Source: Ctena decussata
Lineage: Eukaryota; Mollusca; Bivalvia; Lucinida; Lucinidae
DNA: 64,000 nucleotides
Direction: 5' to 3'
NCBI GenBank assembly: GCA_963989385.1
Contig: OZ022503.1
Location: 89,315,138 to 89,379,137 of the forward strand
Positions 23,480-34,429 of this stretch are shown in pieces (the stretch's first letter is position 1; every line of letters starts with the position of its first letter). Under the pieces are notes generated by a model that was not told the origin of the DNA, did not search any database, and was given only the letters and a program-made list of their open reading frames with translations. The translations under genes and the position numbers were made by a program.

Positions 23480-24202
23480 AGCAATTCTCATAGTCATGGA
23501 TTTTGATGAAACTTTCTCAGTTTTTGTGTAGTCACACAAAACCATATAATTAAACTAAAGCTGATAATTTTACAAATATTGTGCATTCAATAAATGCTGT
23601 ATTTTAATTGTTTAGACTAATAAATAAGTGATTTTGTACTCTATTGTGTTTTCTTGTTTTTTGAATAGGAAAGTGTTCGTCTCCATGGTTACGGTCATAG
23701 GGAGGTAACTTCCCAAACATGTTTCTTTAGTTCATGATACGAGAGGTCCTCCTCTAATATACTGTTATGTGCAGGTATATCAGAGTGGCCGGACGAAATG
23801 ATGATACCCGCTTGTAAAAGCCCAAAAATTGGGTTTTTCAATACCCGGATACCCCACCCCACATTAAAGACTAAAAGCAGTACCAAAGAACTAACAAATC
23901 TGGATCATTATTTTCTCTGTACTCTCATGCTGATGCATATTTTGTCAATCAAAATGGTTTTAGACTAAAGGTATTGTCTTCTATGATATACAAATGTTCA
24001 AAAATTTCACGAATTTTTGCCTGTTTTTTGGGCAAAATCTTTGGAGGCCGTTGCCATGGTAACGGGCACACAACAGAAGGAATCGACCAGCAGTTAAATG
24101 TTTTTGTGTTACAACAAACAAACTGAGAAAGTTTGAGGTAAATCCGAGACCATGCGTGCCGAACCCCCATTGTAAAATGTGAAATGGTTACAGAGAATTG
24201 CT
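23480..24202. mobile_element. 720-bp element with AGCAATTCTC inverted ends
   Basis: AGCAATTCTC at 23480-23489 pairs with GAGAATTGCT at 24193-24202. Inner segments also pair: GAAACTTTCTCAGT (23509) with ACTGAGAAAGTTT (24121) and CCATGGTTACGG (23684) with GCCATGGTAACGG (24053). Outer bases can be read as TA duplications, which would suggest a Tc1/mariner-mobilised miniature element. No transposase frame is seen. It is intronic. Confidence 0.5.
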
Positions 24203-24592
24203 ATAAATATTTTTCTGATTTTCTTGTTTTTATACTTTTTTCGGATAACAGAAAGAAAATATCCGATTGACAAACCAATCGTTGGTTTGATTGGTTGGTT
24301 TGTGTTTAACGGAGTAGGCCCTGCCCTACAGTATTATACAGATTAGATTGACGCTCCGGTATATCGTTACCCAACACCATCTCCCGACCCGACAACCCCT
24401 CAACCATTTGGAGCATAGAATATATTATATATATGAAGACAAAAAAAAAACGTGTTGGTATGGCTCGGGGTAGAATGTCCTTTGCCTTTCGTGTCCATCA
24501 CCCTTTTCTCTCAATCTTGTGGGTCTAAATGATAGTTCAATACAGAAATAGTTCACTCGTCGCACTATATTCGCTAAAGATATATAAATGAG

Positions 24593-24777
24593 CCACGATG
24601 CGACAAAACCAACAATTTTTACTTAGATTTGCTCCGCGCGTAAAGGGCGGCTTAGGGCCTAAACTACTTCCATGCCGACTGCAAAGACTATGATCAGACG
24701 TGACGGATGCCCAGGCTGGCCTAAGTCTTCGCTGGGCGCACATGCCACTTTGTTAGTTTTGTCGTATCGCGTCTCAA
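24593..24777. mobile_element. Foldback element with GAGCCGCG ends, truncated copy 3
   Basis: Contains GATGCCCAGGCTGGCCTAAG, TCTTCGCTGGGCGCACATG, CCACTTTGTTAGTTTTGTCG and GTCTCAAG, matching the right half of the element at 14865-15100. The left half is reduced to CGACAAAACCAACAA. Non-coding. Confidence 0.7.
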
Positions 24778-25119
24778 GTTTGTTGTGAACGAGATATTAT
24801 GTTGCTTAAACAGTTTCCAAGAGTAGAGCAAACAACAAAATAAGTTGTTCCGACACTGAAGAAGTTAAATACAGAAACGCGCGTCTGTCGCACTAAAATT
24901 GGTATGAATACGTTTATATTAAAAGATCATTGCTTGCATATCCTGTACATAAGCAACAGAAAGTTGCCCTTTTCTCACAGTTTGTACACCCTCCTCTAAG
25001 AATCAGATACATACTGGGTAAACTGATTAAGCATTAGGATTTGTGTTTGTAAATTAGTACTTGCAGTCAGGTCTGCTCTGTCATAGGCATAAAGCCACAC
25101 TGAAAATCGGTATTTCCCA

Positions 25120-25230
25120 AAGCAAGCAAAGTTCTAGACCAAGTTGCATAAGGTTACAAGAAAAGCAGGCAAAGTTCTAGACCAAGTTGTACAAGCGAAT
25201 TAGCAAAGTTCTTGACCAAGCTGAACTAGT
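25120..25230. repeat. Short tandem repeat GCAAAGTTCTAGACCAAG x3
   Basis: GCAAAGTTCTAGACCAAGTT occurs near 25127 and 25169, with a third diverged copy (GCAAAGTTCTTGACCAAGCT) near 25203. Intronic; no coding role seen. Confidence 0.7.
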
Positions 25231-26334
25231 AAAAGTATGTTTAATGAGGCTTATACCATACTACTCAAAATTTCTGTGAAGCTTATGCTTTTCCAGCTAC
25301 ATGGAAGCTGAAGTTTTCATCTTTTTGGGTTGCTCTGGCAGCCAAGTCAAACAGGCAGTTGGCACAAAAAGAAAGAAATAAATTATTGATATGGGACTAC
25401 TGAAGAAACATTTATTTAATATGATATCTGCAATACAAAGGCTGTAAGAGCAAAAACAAAAACAACAACGTTTTTTTAGCATTTTCTTTAAAGTCAATGA
25501 CACGTTCAAAGTGCCATAGCAGCCGAATAACCATAGCAATTGGCATGGAACAGAGCTTACTGCTCCCCATACCACAAAAGTTATAATTAGATAACAAAGG
25601 GCCAATATATCATTTGAAAATATCTAAAATGATCAGACGCCTGACAGACACTATGCAACAGCCCTATACTGTGAGCTGGGCCCAGAACAGTTAACAACTG
25701 GCTTAATATTTGTCCCTCATTATTTGCAGATAACTTGTGTTGGGAAGAGACCGTTTTGTAAATTTCGTATAACATAAGGCCAATACGGGCATTAAAAAGT
25801 GTATACCTGCTTTCCCCTCGAGTATGTGATTTCAGTCTGCCTCAGAGAGCCTTTTCTTTATGTGAATAAAATGCAAATGATAAGGAAAACTTTCAAAATT
25901 TCAAAAACATATAAACAGCAAAATCATGTTGTCCAGTTTGCTGCATGTAAAATACGTGCCATGTCAACATGTACTTATAATGCGGCTAGTCAAGCACTTC
26001 AGACAGTAATTTTACTATTCCACATCAGTTAACCATGTCTAGTCGTCCAGTCTATCCCATAACCTTACGAGTCGTTGGGGCACTCAAGATGAGTTTACAA
26101 TAATCCCTTTCTACTTAGTCCTGTTTTCAGCTGCCCTAGCTGAGTTAGTAGTTAGCTTTGAGAAAAACTAAATTCCTGCAGAATTTGAATAGTATAATAT
26201 AAGCAAACAGAAAGTGTATACTATCTTTGGCCTCTGCGTATAAATACTGCACATTATATCTAACCGAAAATTTATGAATTGTAACTCTGAACAACTGATG
26301 AAAAGTGTCGAACATTTTCGGGAGCAAGCTTAAA

Positions 26335-26475
26335 TATTTTTAGGGAGCTGGGGAGAAGCTGTATTACTTTTACAGATTTGGGGAGCAGGGGAAAATAAAT
26401 TTAGGGAGCACGGGGAAATATTTTATGGGAGCTGGGGAGATTTGGGCATTATTTTCAGGGAGCTGGGACGCACTG
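26335..26475. repeat. GGGAGCTGGGGAGA tandem repeat
   Basis: GGGAGC followed by (T/A)GGGGA recurs five times at intervals of about 25-35 bases between 26342 and 26470. Intronic minisatellite. Confidence 0.7.
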
Positions 26476-27006
26476 ATACCCCCTCCCCCCACCTGGTAGG
26501 GCCTCAGGAATTGTGTGGTTAAGTAAACTGATCGTCCCGACATGACCATAGCTGTTTACTGTGGATGTTAAACATTAACAACAAAAAGCTGCTTTAAGGT
26601 AAAATTGTTTAAAATCCTTTTCTAATGTTTTCTCTAATGTTGTGCAGTGATGTATTACTGGAACACTGCCCATGCCCACTTATACCGGCTTCAGCAAAAC
26701 TCTATTTTCTGACTGACACAGAATGGGCTAAATGGTCCAAAAGATCAGAGAAAATTATAATGATATAATATAATTCTACGTCCGACAAACAGCACTCGGT
26801 AAATCATATTCGGAGAGAGACTGTAAATTCACTATGCCGCCTACACGCGAAAGTATTCTGACTCGACTCCGCACGTGTATTTACATTCTATCTTCAAAGA
26901 ATAACAATATAAATACTATTACACACAGCAGGCAACTTCCAATCCATAAGACATTTGTGGTAGTCGTTGTTGTTGTTAGAATTCTCTTAACGATAGCCGC
27001 CAAGAT

Positions 27007-27048
27007 GCTCAGCGGAACGAATCCATGAGTAGATTCGTTCCGCTGAGC
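27007..27048. repeat. 17-bp perfect hairpin just inside the intron after the kringle exon
   Basis: GCTCAGCGGAACGAATC (27007-27023) and its exact complement (27032-27048) are separated by 8 bases. On the gene strand the stem begins about 29 bases after the kringle donor site, so it would form near the 5' splice site in the pre-mRNA. It may be a repeat remnant or may affect splicing. Confidence 0.7.
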
Positions 27049-27077
27049 TCATTAAAGACCGTGATCGTTTAGCTTAC

Positions 27078-27341
27078 CCTTACAAATAGCGAAATCACAA
27101 TAACCCCATTTTATATATGGATGTGTTGTGAAGCACCAAGGTCTAGAATGCTCAAAAATATTTCGGCAGTAATTCCTGGCCGCTGCTACAGACTCATCGT
27201 CTGCGAACAAGTGATCGTCGTTAAAGTCATGTTCATGCGGTGATTGGGAGGACCATGCCTGACACGTGTGTCCATTGTTGGTTACTGATACTGTCCCAGA
27301 GTACTGATAAAACACAAGGTCCTCCAGGCATTCACTTCCAC
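27078..27341 (-). CDS. Kringle domain exon of a kringle-CUB modular gene
   Basis: A single 264-base minus-strand exon encodes one whole kringle. It begins after GTGAATTTTAG and ends AAGG before GTAAGC, an excellent donor; both ends are phase 1, the classic arrangement for a shuffled extracellular domain. In order: SECLEDL (cysteine 1), FYQYSGTVSVTNNGHTCQAW (cysteine 2), SPHEH, ARNYCRN (cysteine 3), RPWCFTT (cysteine 4), WGYCDFAIC (cysteines 5 and 6). All six cysteines and the NYCRN and PWC marks are present, so the fold is intact; kringles bind proteins, lipids or small ligands in secreted and receptor proteins. The next exon (22617) begins a CUB domain. Known neighbours of kringles include kinase, protease and WSC-CUB (Kremen) arrangements; here no WSC lies between. 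Exons upstream of this one were not found. Confidence 0.92.
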
Positions 27342-27390
27342 CTAAAATTCACCAATTTATATACCAAGCGCCTAGCCTTGTCTTTATGTA

Positions 27391-27933
27391 AAGGGCCGTA
27401 TACACTGTATACACTATCATTTTGTCTTCTACAACTTTATGGACAAAAAAATTTCATTCTATCTGATTGTATATACAGCAAAAAATGATCATTTTTCGCA
27501 TTGTACGAGAAAAAAGCATCGTCTTTATGTAAAGGGCCGTATACACTGTATACACTATCATTTTTTCTTGTACAACTTTACTGGAAAAAATATGTCATTT
27601 TATCTGATCGTGTATGCAGCAAAAATGATCATCTTTCGCTTTGTACGAGAAAAAATGATAAATAGAAACTCATCCTATTTTTTGAATGATAAACTATCAA
27701 ATTTGCCATAAAATAGCCAATCAGAAGCAAGATAATTTGTAGCAGCAGCATTGTAAACAAAAACACATGACTAAAGAGCCGTATCATTTTTTCTTGTTCA
27801 ACTTCAATGGACAATAAACAATGTCGTTTTATTGAATCGTGTATACATCTCATCATTGTCACTTTTTCTTGTTTCTTGGTCATTTTTATTGTACAATAAA
27901 GTTGTACAAAAAATGGTAGAGTATACGGCCCTT
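27391..27933. mobile_element. Miniature element with AAGGGCCGTATAC ends, left part duplicated
   Basis: AAGGGCCGTATAC at 27391 pairs with GTATACGGCCCTT ending at 27932; pairing continues through CATTTTTTCTTGTACAACTT versus AAGTTGTACAAAAAATGGTA. The first 141 bases occur twice in tandem (starts at 27391 and 27532). Non-coding and just upstream of the kringle exon on the gene strand. Open frames inside are repeat artefacts. Confidence 0.7.
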
Positions 27934-28135
27934 AAATACGCTGGTGTATAGAATTTTGTTAAACTAATAAAATATCAACATGCACTAGCGTGATTGCATA
28001 TCATTTTGTTTAATTGTTATTTTTATTACCATTAATACTAAATTATAATTGTAAATATAGATAGATTTCAGCGCAAACTACATACAATTTCTGAAATATA
28101 CAATTATTGACTATTGAGGCATTGGAGAGATTGTA

Positions 28136-28207
28136 ATGTCAACCAGAGAATACTAATATTGATCGAGGCGCCAGAGGAGGTCAATACTGGTATTCTCAGG
28201 TTGACAT
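28136..28207. repeat. 72-base hairpin (ATGTCAACC arms)
   Basis: ATGTCAACCAGAGAATACTA at the left pairs with TGGTATTCTCAGGTTGACAT at the right, with GAGGCGCCAGAG between. The arms pair over about 28 bases with few mismatches. It lies 18 bases left of the larger foldback at 28226. Confidence 0.65.
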
Positions 28208-28225
28208 CACTTCATGTCTAATGAT

Positions 28226-29093
28226 TTAAGGTGGTGATAATCACTGATTTGGGGCAGAGACAAAAATCTGCATCAAACACTCAAAATACCACTGATCTTT
28301 CCAAAACTTAGCATATTCCTTCTTTATGTTGTTTCTGACAATTCAGACTCCCAAAATGCAGCATTTTTTAAAGTTAAAAATTGTTTTTATAAGGAAAGAT
28401 CAAAGGGTAATTTTGTGCGCAATAATCTGAAAAAATAATATTGTTATTGAAAATATACTTAGTGCTGAGAGTTCCTTGTTGCATAATGGAGAGCGAGCTA
28501 GCAATTATTTTTTCAAACTCTTTCACACATTAGCAGGCTGTGCAGATGAAAAAAGATGAGGTCTGTGTCCAAATTTTTTTGTCAAAACACACAGGTGAAA
28601 CAGGTGAGACTATTTTAACAAGGTTGAACAATTTCATCTACACACCAGTGATCATGTAAGTAATGTATTATTTATACTGTAGGTGTTACATAGGTATGCT
28701 TGCCTACCCTATATTTAATAAATGCATCCAGTGTACATTACCTTGTACGTGTTGAACATTTGAGAAAAAAGCTACCGTTTTCATCTGGTCTACATTACAA
28801 TTTGAGAAAGAGTTGGAATAAATAATTGCTAGCTCGCTCTTCATTATGCAATAATGCACCTTCAGAACTACCTTAATTTTCAATAACGATGTTAATTTTT
28901 TTGATTATTGCGCAGAAAATTACCCTTTGATCTTTCCTTATAAAAACACTTTTTTAAGAAGCATGTACGTCTATTTTGTATTCTAAACTGTAAAGAACAA
29001 CAAAAATAAGAAGTCTGCTAACTTTCAGGGAGATACGTTACTTTCTTATGGTTTTATACAGATTTTTACATTTACCATAAATCACCACCTTAA
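28226..29093. mobile_element. 868-bp foldback element with TTAAGGTGGTGAT ends
   Basis: TTAAGGTGGTGAT (28226-28238) and ATCACCACCTTAA (29081-29093) are perfect complements. A second long pairing region follows: GGAAAGATCAAAGGGTAATT (28393) with AATTACCCTTTGATCTTTCC (28919), and GAGCGAGCTAGCAATTATT (28490) with AATAATTGCTAGCTCGCTC (28820). Ends at TTAA suggest piggyBac-type mobilisation, but no transposase is present. Confidence 0.7.
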
Positions 29094-30389
29094 GTCAACA
29101 ATTGTTTTGCTAAGTGTATAATTCAACAAGCTATCGTTTTGCCTACCTGGCGTTAGACCTAACGCTACATCAAATCGTTACGGCCTCTTTTGCTAGTTTA
29201 TATAGCATGGTAGACTTTTGCATAAAATTTGACGTAATGAAAGTTTAGCGTAAAACGTCACTGGTTCTCGGTCCATCAGACCCAATTTTATAACAGTGCT
29301 AAATACTACGGACTTATGTCAGCGAAAATTCCGGGAAAGCTCCAGGCCAGTAGACATGAAGTATATGAAGAAATATTAATGAAGCTCTGCACAAAAGAAT
29401 AAAAAAAGTTTACTTTTTAGATTATATAAGAATGTAAATATCGTATTCGCTTAACATCTGGATTTTCTAATGCAGATGTGTGATACCTGAAAGTGCATAT
29501 CATGGCATCGTTTCCGGTTTTCTCCAAGTTTACACGTGAACCGTTCATGCTTAAGTGTGCCAATACATTGGATAGACGGGACGGACGCTCTAACTTTATG
29601 CAACTGTTTTGCCATGCAGATTCAAACAAGCGAATGTACCAGCTATAGTCAGTCTGCGCTTGAATGCGCGTTGATCTGGACATTCTTACCATTAAATGAT
29701 CTGATTCGTGGAGCAGATAGGTCTGAACAAACAGTGTACACCTTTCATTTTCGGACAACTACTGTAATTTTTTTAATATTGTAAGTATTTTTAGTCTTTT
29801 TACAGTAGTTTGTAATGTGCCTGAATATACGGTTTCTATTATCGTCATGATTTGTCGCTTTCTATTGGACTTACCTTTTGATCATTACATGTATTGACAA
29901 TAGCCTCACAGCCATCTGCCGTGAAAAAGCTTGCCTATTGACTTCCGTACGTCTCGTGTTGCTTTATGTACCGTCTATATTGTTTTTCTTTTCCCATTAA
30001 GTGTTTAGGAAAGTATGTGAAAATCGATTGTGTCAGCAGTTCCTGGCCGTTCATTGCCTGCTCATATGCTTTCCGAAACCATGGCTCATATGTGAGTGAG
30101 GATTAACTCAGGCCAAGCAAAACATATTGTTGAATTGTTTGGTGATTCGATAAACCAGGGCCAACTGCTACTGCTCCTATAATAGTGACAGCAACCACAA
30201 GCTGCTATTACACTGTGTATCTGCTGTCTTCAACCGATTATATTCATGGATTGTCAGACGACAATAAAGTGCGAATTACGGGAGCTTAACTTGAAGCGCA
30301 AGATAAATTTGGCAAAGTGAAATGAGATCAACTGCAGGGCTAGAACAGTTTTTCTAAGATTAATTCAAAACTCTAAAATATTGCCAGGG
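29094..30389. other. Unassigned sequence upstream of the kringle exon
   Basis: Contains a 113-codon minus-strand open frame (29758-29417) and an overlapping 82-codon plus frame. Neither has recognisable motifs. I see no supported exon or repeat. Confidence 0.4.
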
Positions 30390-31570
30390 ATAAGACAATG
30401 TCAATGAAATGTTAACAATTGGTCAGAGTGACCTAGATGTGACATGAGATCAATCAATGAATCTGTATGTACCATTGCACAAGGTATAAAGCAATTCAGT
30501 GAAACAGTTAAGAGATATTGGCTAAAATCACTGGATCATGAAATAAGTCACACTGCACTACAATAGTATGAGATCACTAAAAGTGCCAACTCAGTACATT
30601 AACACAAGTAAGATGCAAATCCATAAAATAGTGTTGGAGATAATGACTAAAATCCTTGGACCATAAAATACAGACCTAAAATCAGTAGGAGTTCAGTCAT
30701 AGTATCAGCATAAACCTTCAACCCAAGTATAATGCAAAACCATAAAAAAGTGTACCATGAAAAATAGGTCACTGTGATCTATTGCTAATCTGAGGTCAAA
30801 CATCCGGTCATACTGAATTATTATCCCAAGTAATCATGTTCGTACATCAAAAAGTCTTCAAGACAAAAGGCAAACTCACTGACCCATGAAACATTCGTCA
30901 CTGTGACTTACTGATTGTTTGAGAGCATCGACTCATACTGAGTCATTATCCCAAGCAATCGTGTTCACACATCAAAAAGTCTTCAAGATATAAAACAAAC
31001 ATATTTCACCATGAAATATAGATATCTGTGTTTCACTATTTGTTTGAGGTGAAACATTGGGTCATACTGGGTCATTATTCCAAGCAATCATGTGCGAACA
31101 TAAAAAACCTTCAAGATATAAGACAAAATCACTGGACAATGTAATATATGTCACGCCCAATATGCATCACTGCTTTCAGTAGGTCTTCCCCAAACGTATC
31201 TATGGAGCAACTTTGAATACTCCGTCCCTTGCGGTAACCTAGATACTGACCTAAACGCAAAAGGTAAATATGTTTTACAATCATTCGTGGTAAATAGGTC
31301 ATGGTCCGATATGCATCGCTGCCTTCAGTATATCTTACATGAAGCAATTTTGATGCTTCTTGGGCTTGTGGCTAATTTGAATAGATAATAGCATATTTAG
31401 GCGAGATGTACATCGCTGCTTTCAGTGGACCTTTCCTAGATGTATGCATGAAGCAAGTTTGAAGACTATACCTTTGTAAATACATAGAAAATGATAGATT
31501 CCAAGATGTATACATGAAGCAAGTTTGAAGACTCTAGCCCTTGTGGATACTTAGAAACTTAGAGATAGTA
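30390..31570. repeat. Decayed tandem repeats, periods about 120-165 bases
   Basis: GTCATACTGA(G)TCATTATCCC, AAGCAATC(G/A)TGTTC.CACATC and AAAAAGTCTTCAAGATAT recur three times between 30807 and 31125. From 31150 a second block repeats TGCATCACTGCTTTCAGTAG, TATG.A.GAAGCAAGTTTGAA and GACTCT three to four times. Species of repeat not identified. Confidence 0.65.
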
Positions 31571-32596
31571 GTATAATTTGAATAATTCAGATAAGTGTTT
31601 TGACTGCCTTCTGGATCCTTTTGTACAATATGTGTATTTACGTCAAAATGTTTATCGAATGTCTGTACGCTATTTGTGAATCTTTCACTTACGTGTTGAT
31701 GAAAAATATCTAGTTCTCGTATAAGTTTTAAGAAAATGGTATAATAGATTTGAAATTTTAACGTTTAATACGTTTGCAAATTTAACTCCACGCTAACTTA
31801 CCACATCGTTAGTATGAACAACTGGACCGAGGAATATTCCTTACTACTACAACAACTTCAAAGGTATTCACACCATGAATATTAAATCGGAAAGAAATAA
31901 TCTTGAATAAACGATAATGGATATTCTCGTCAAACATTACAAACATAATGATTATTTTACTTACGTGTTGATATAAAATATATAGTTCTCGTATAAGTTC
32001 TAAGAAAATGGCAATGCTGTTTGTTTAAATAACTAACTCAATTTATAACTACATGGTATCACTAAAATATCTAGAATTATCACCTTATTGAAGGATATGC
32101 AGTATCCAAATAGAAGTCACCTCAATGTATGCAATGCATAAAACCTTATGTTAGATCTCTTGAAGAACTTAGCCACGAGAGGAATTTCTTAGCAAACAGA
32201 AAAAACTACTAGAATGAAAATATACTTTACCTCGTCCAAACTGAACTAACAGGCCGCTTGTCCACAAATAAATCGTCCACATGTCTGTTTACCCAATTGC
32301 CTTTAAACGGCTGCAAGCTGCTCTTTACTAGATATTACTGATGCGCGATATCAAAAGAAAAAAATGTGCAAGATCATTACTACTAAGTGCGCATGCCTAA
32401 TAGAGAATAAAGACTTTTTAGGGTATTTCCAGTTTACTTGTTCAAAGCAAAATGTTCGAATGATTATTTTCAGTTTGGAAAACTGCGCTTGTTTGAACCC
32501 ATTGCAATCTGGGTATTTTTTGTCGTCTGCTGAAATTGCCGTCTGCATCAAAAGAAAATAATATTTTAACAATATTTGTCTAACTAAGTCTTGTAG
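31571..32596. other. Unassigned non-coding sequence
   Basis: TCACTTACGTGTTGATGAAA...TATAGTTCTCGTATAAGTT occurs at about 31686 and again at about 31961, a direct duplication. No gene is seen. Confidence 0.45.
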
Positions 32597-32661
32597 CAAA
32601 CAGTTTCGCTCTCAGATCAGGCCCCACTTTTGTGGGGCCTGATCTGGATCCAAACTGTTTG
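32597..32661. repeat. 65-base hairpin (CAGATCAGGCCCCAC stem)
   Basis: CAGATCAGGCCCCAC and GTGGGGCCTGATCTG are perfect complements with a 4-base loop; the stem extends imperfectly to CAAACAGTTT / AAACTGTTTG at the base. Its length is like a small precursor RNA hairpin, but CAGATC..CAAACTGTTTG is a motif I associate with dispersed bivalve repeats, so a repeat end is more likely. Confidence 0.6.
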
Positions 32662-33089
32662 CCCAGGTATCCCTCAAGTAGTATCCCGAATGGAATGGGT
32701 TGATAGTTTGCCAGTTATTGCCGATTGGGCTGAATACAATTAAGGTTGATGGGTAATAAATCTCCATGCGCCTCCGCCATTTCTGCAAAGAGGAAAATTT
32801 GCGACTTCTTCCTTGCTTCATCGAAATAGATTTGCCTTCCAAATGGGTTCCTAAAGAGTTTGTTCCTACAGGAGCAAATTCTTTACTTTAAGCGTTGCTC
32901 ACGTTGAAAATGGGAAGCAAAGTAAAAACGGCAGAGTAATTCCGCTAAAAGTACACTCATTCTTCTTAATGCACGTTTTTTTACCGTATTTTCTCTCGAC
33001 TCGACATGGCCTGCAGTGTGTGTACAAGGAATAATCAACACGCTTGTGGGATGAAATTGTATCAGTAGACGGATGTATGACTTGCAATA

Positions 33090-33270
33090 TTACGTCATTT
33101 TCAACAGCATTTCATTCATATAAGGACGATGGGTGAATGATAATAATTATTATAGGTTGGATGCAGTGCAATGGAACTCCGTTTACAATTGTATAGATTC
33201 TCGCGTGGGTCTCGAACCAGGGACCGCTACATTAGCAGGCCAGCGCTTAACCAACTGAGCTACCGGGACT
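33090..33270 (-). repeat. tRNA-derived SINE, copy 1
   Basis: On the minus strand it starts GTCCCGGTAGCTCAGTTGGT (A box) and carries GGTTCGAGACC (complement of 33208-33218, B box) at tRNA-like spacing. The acceptor stem does not close, so it is not a tRNA gene. The body ends CATCGTCCTTATATGAATGA then AATGCTGTTGAAAATGACG, shared with 44262-44447. Pol III-type internal promoter; mobilised by a LINE in trans. Confidence 0.75.
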
Positions 33271-33967
33271 CTCTGGAATGAAATTGTTCAGTCAGGAGTA
33301 TTGTTATTAGTGAACACTTCAAGTGGAGAACAGAAGAAAAATGCCTTTAAGCTTGATCAGTTGTAACTGTTTCATATAATCTGACAATCACTTAAATGAG
33401 ACATTGTTGTCACATAACCGAACCTATGGGAACTACTTCAACTATTCATCACGGCCTGTCGATCTCATAGTGTAGCGGTTTTGAGTACAAATGAAACAAG
33501 CACCGGCTCGGGCCTTTTTATTTGATAAATTCTGATACAAATAGACATTGAAATAGTTACAAAGCTTACAGTTGTAGAACGGTTGCTTTATTTTTCTATG
33601 TAAAATCAGCAGCTAACGGATGTAGAACGGTTACTTTATTTTTCTATGTAAAAACAGCATGGTATCCTCAGAGCGAACAGAAAGTACGATCATTGGTGTT
33701 ACTCAATCTTTCATAAGACTAAATGTGCAAAATACTTTATTTTGATTCAATAGTTTGTTAATACTACATGTAGTTAGAGAAACTACAAAAATTTCAAGTT
33801 TATGCAAAGCCTTCTGCCAGCAACAGCAAAAATCATAGACCCAACACCAAAGACAGATATTATGGAAATACAAGGGACCGAAATGCTATGTTTGTACGAG
33901 ATGCACAAGCAGGCTGGAAAGAAGTAGGTGAAACACACTGTCATGCCGAACTACGTGTAAGAAGTCT

Positions 33968-34150
33968 TTAAATCCTACAAATTGCAACTTTCAACGACAT
34001 GGTACTGACAAATAAAGTTGACTCCCACAAACCATCCAGAAGATGGGTATGACACAACTGAGACAGCCAGCATCTCGACCAGACAGACTGCATCTTGGTG
34101 AGGAAGAGGTTCCAACCAGGAGTTACATTCATAGGATCAGAGGCTATGTC
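33968..34150 (+). pseudogene. LINE endonuclease C-terminal fragment (plus strand)
   Basis: A plus-strand reading gives LQIATFNDMVLTNKVDSHKP then SRRW, and further on DCILVRKRFQPGV, matching the substrate-binding part of the AP-type endonuclease of the same LINE family found on the other strand at 35584-35309 (HNQIDYILMRKRFRSGVNIH). It contains stop codons and lacks the domain's start and end. Short remnant. Confidence 0.6.
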
Positions 34151-34429
34151 GCGCAGTTTTAGGTATTGATCTCCACCTGCTGATGATGACCTACCGTGTT
34201 CGTCTGAAGAGGGCCAAGGGAACTTGTTCAAGCAGGCGTGGAGACCATTAATTAGTGCAGGAGCCATAGGAAAAAAGAAGTGGTTCGCTGTCTTTTAATA
34301 GAAGAGTTTGGCAACCCTATGCACCAAAATAAAGATCCATTTTACTTCAGATTCTGGCTCGAAGGCATGTAGAGAAACGCCAAGGAGACTCAAATAGACC
34401 ATCTGCAAACCTGAATAATTTCTACAAAG

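Noticed and set aside
29417..29758. 113-codon minus-strand open frame upstream of the kringle exon
   Set aside because: No domain, signal peptide or phase-compatible exon structure; a good donor-like CAGGTATCA inside is not enough.
33190..33270. tRNA gene call
   Set aside because: A and B boxes are present but the acceptor stem does not pair and a SINE body follows. The same applies to 62444-62526, 62800-62877 and 22150-22215.
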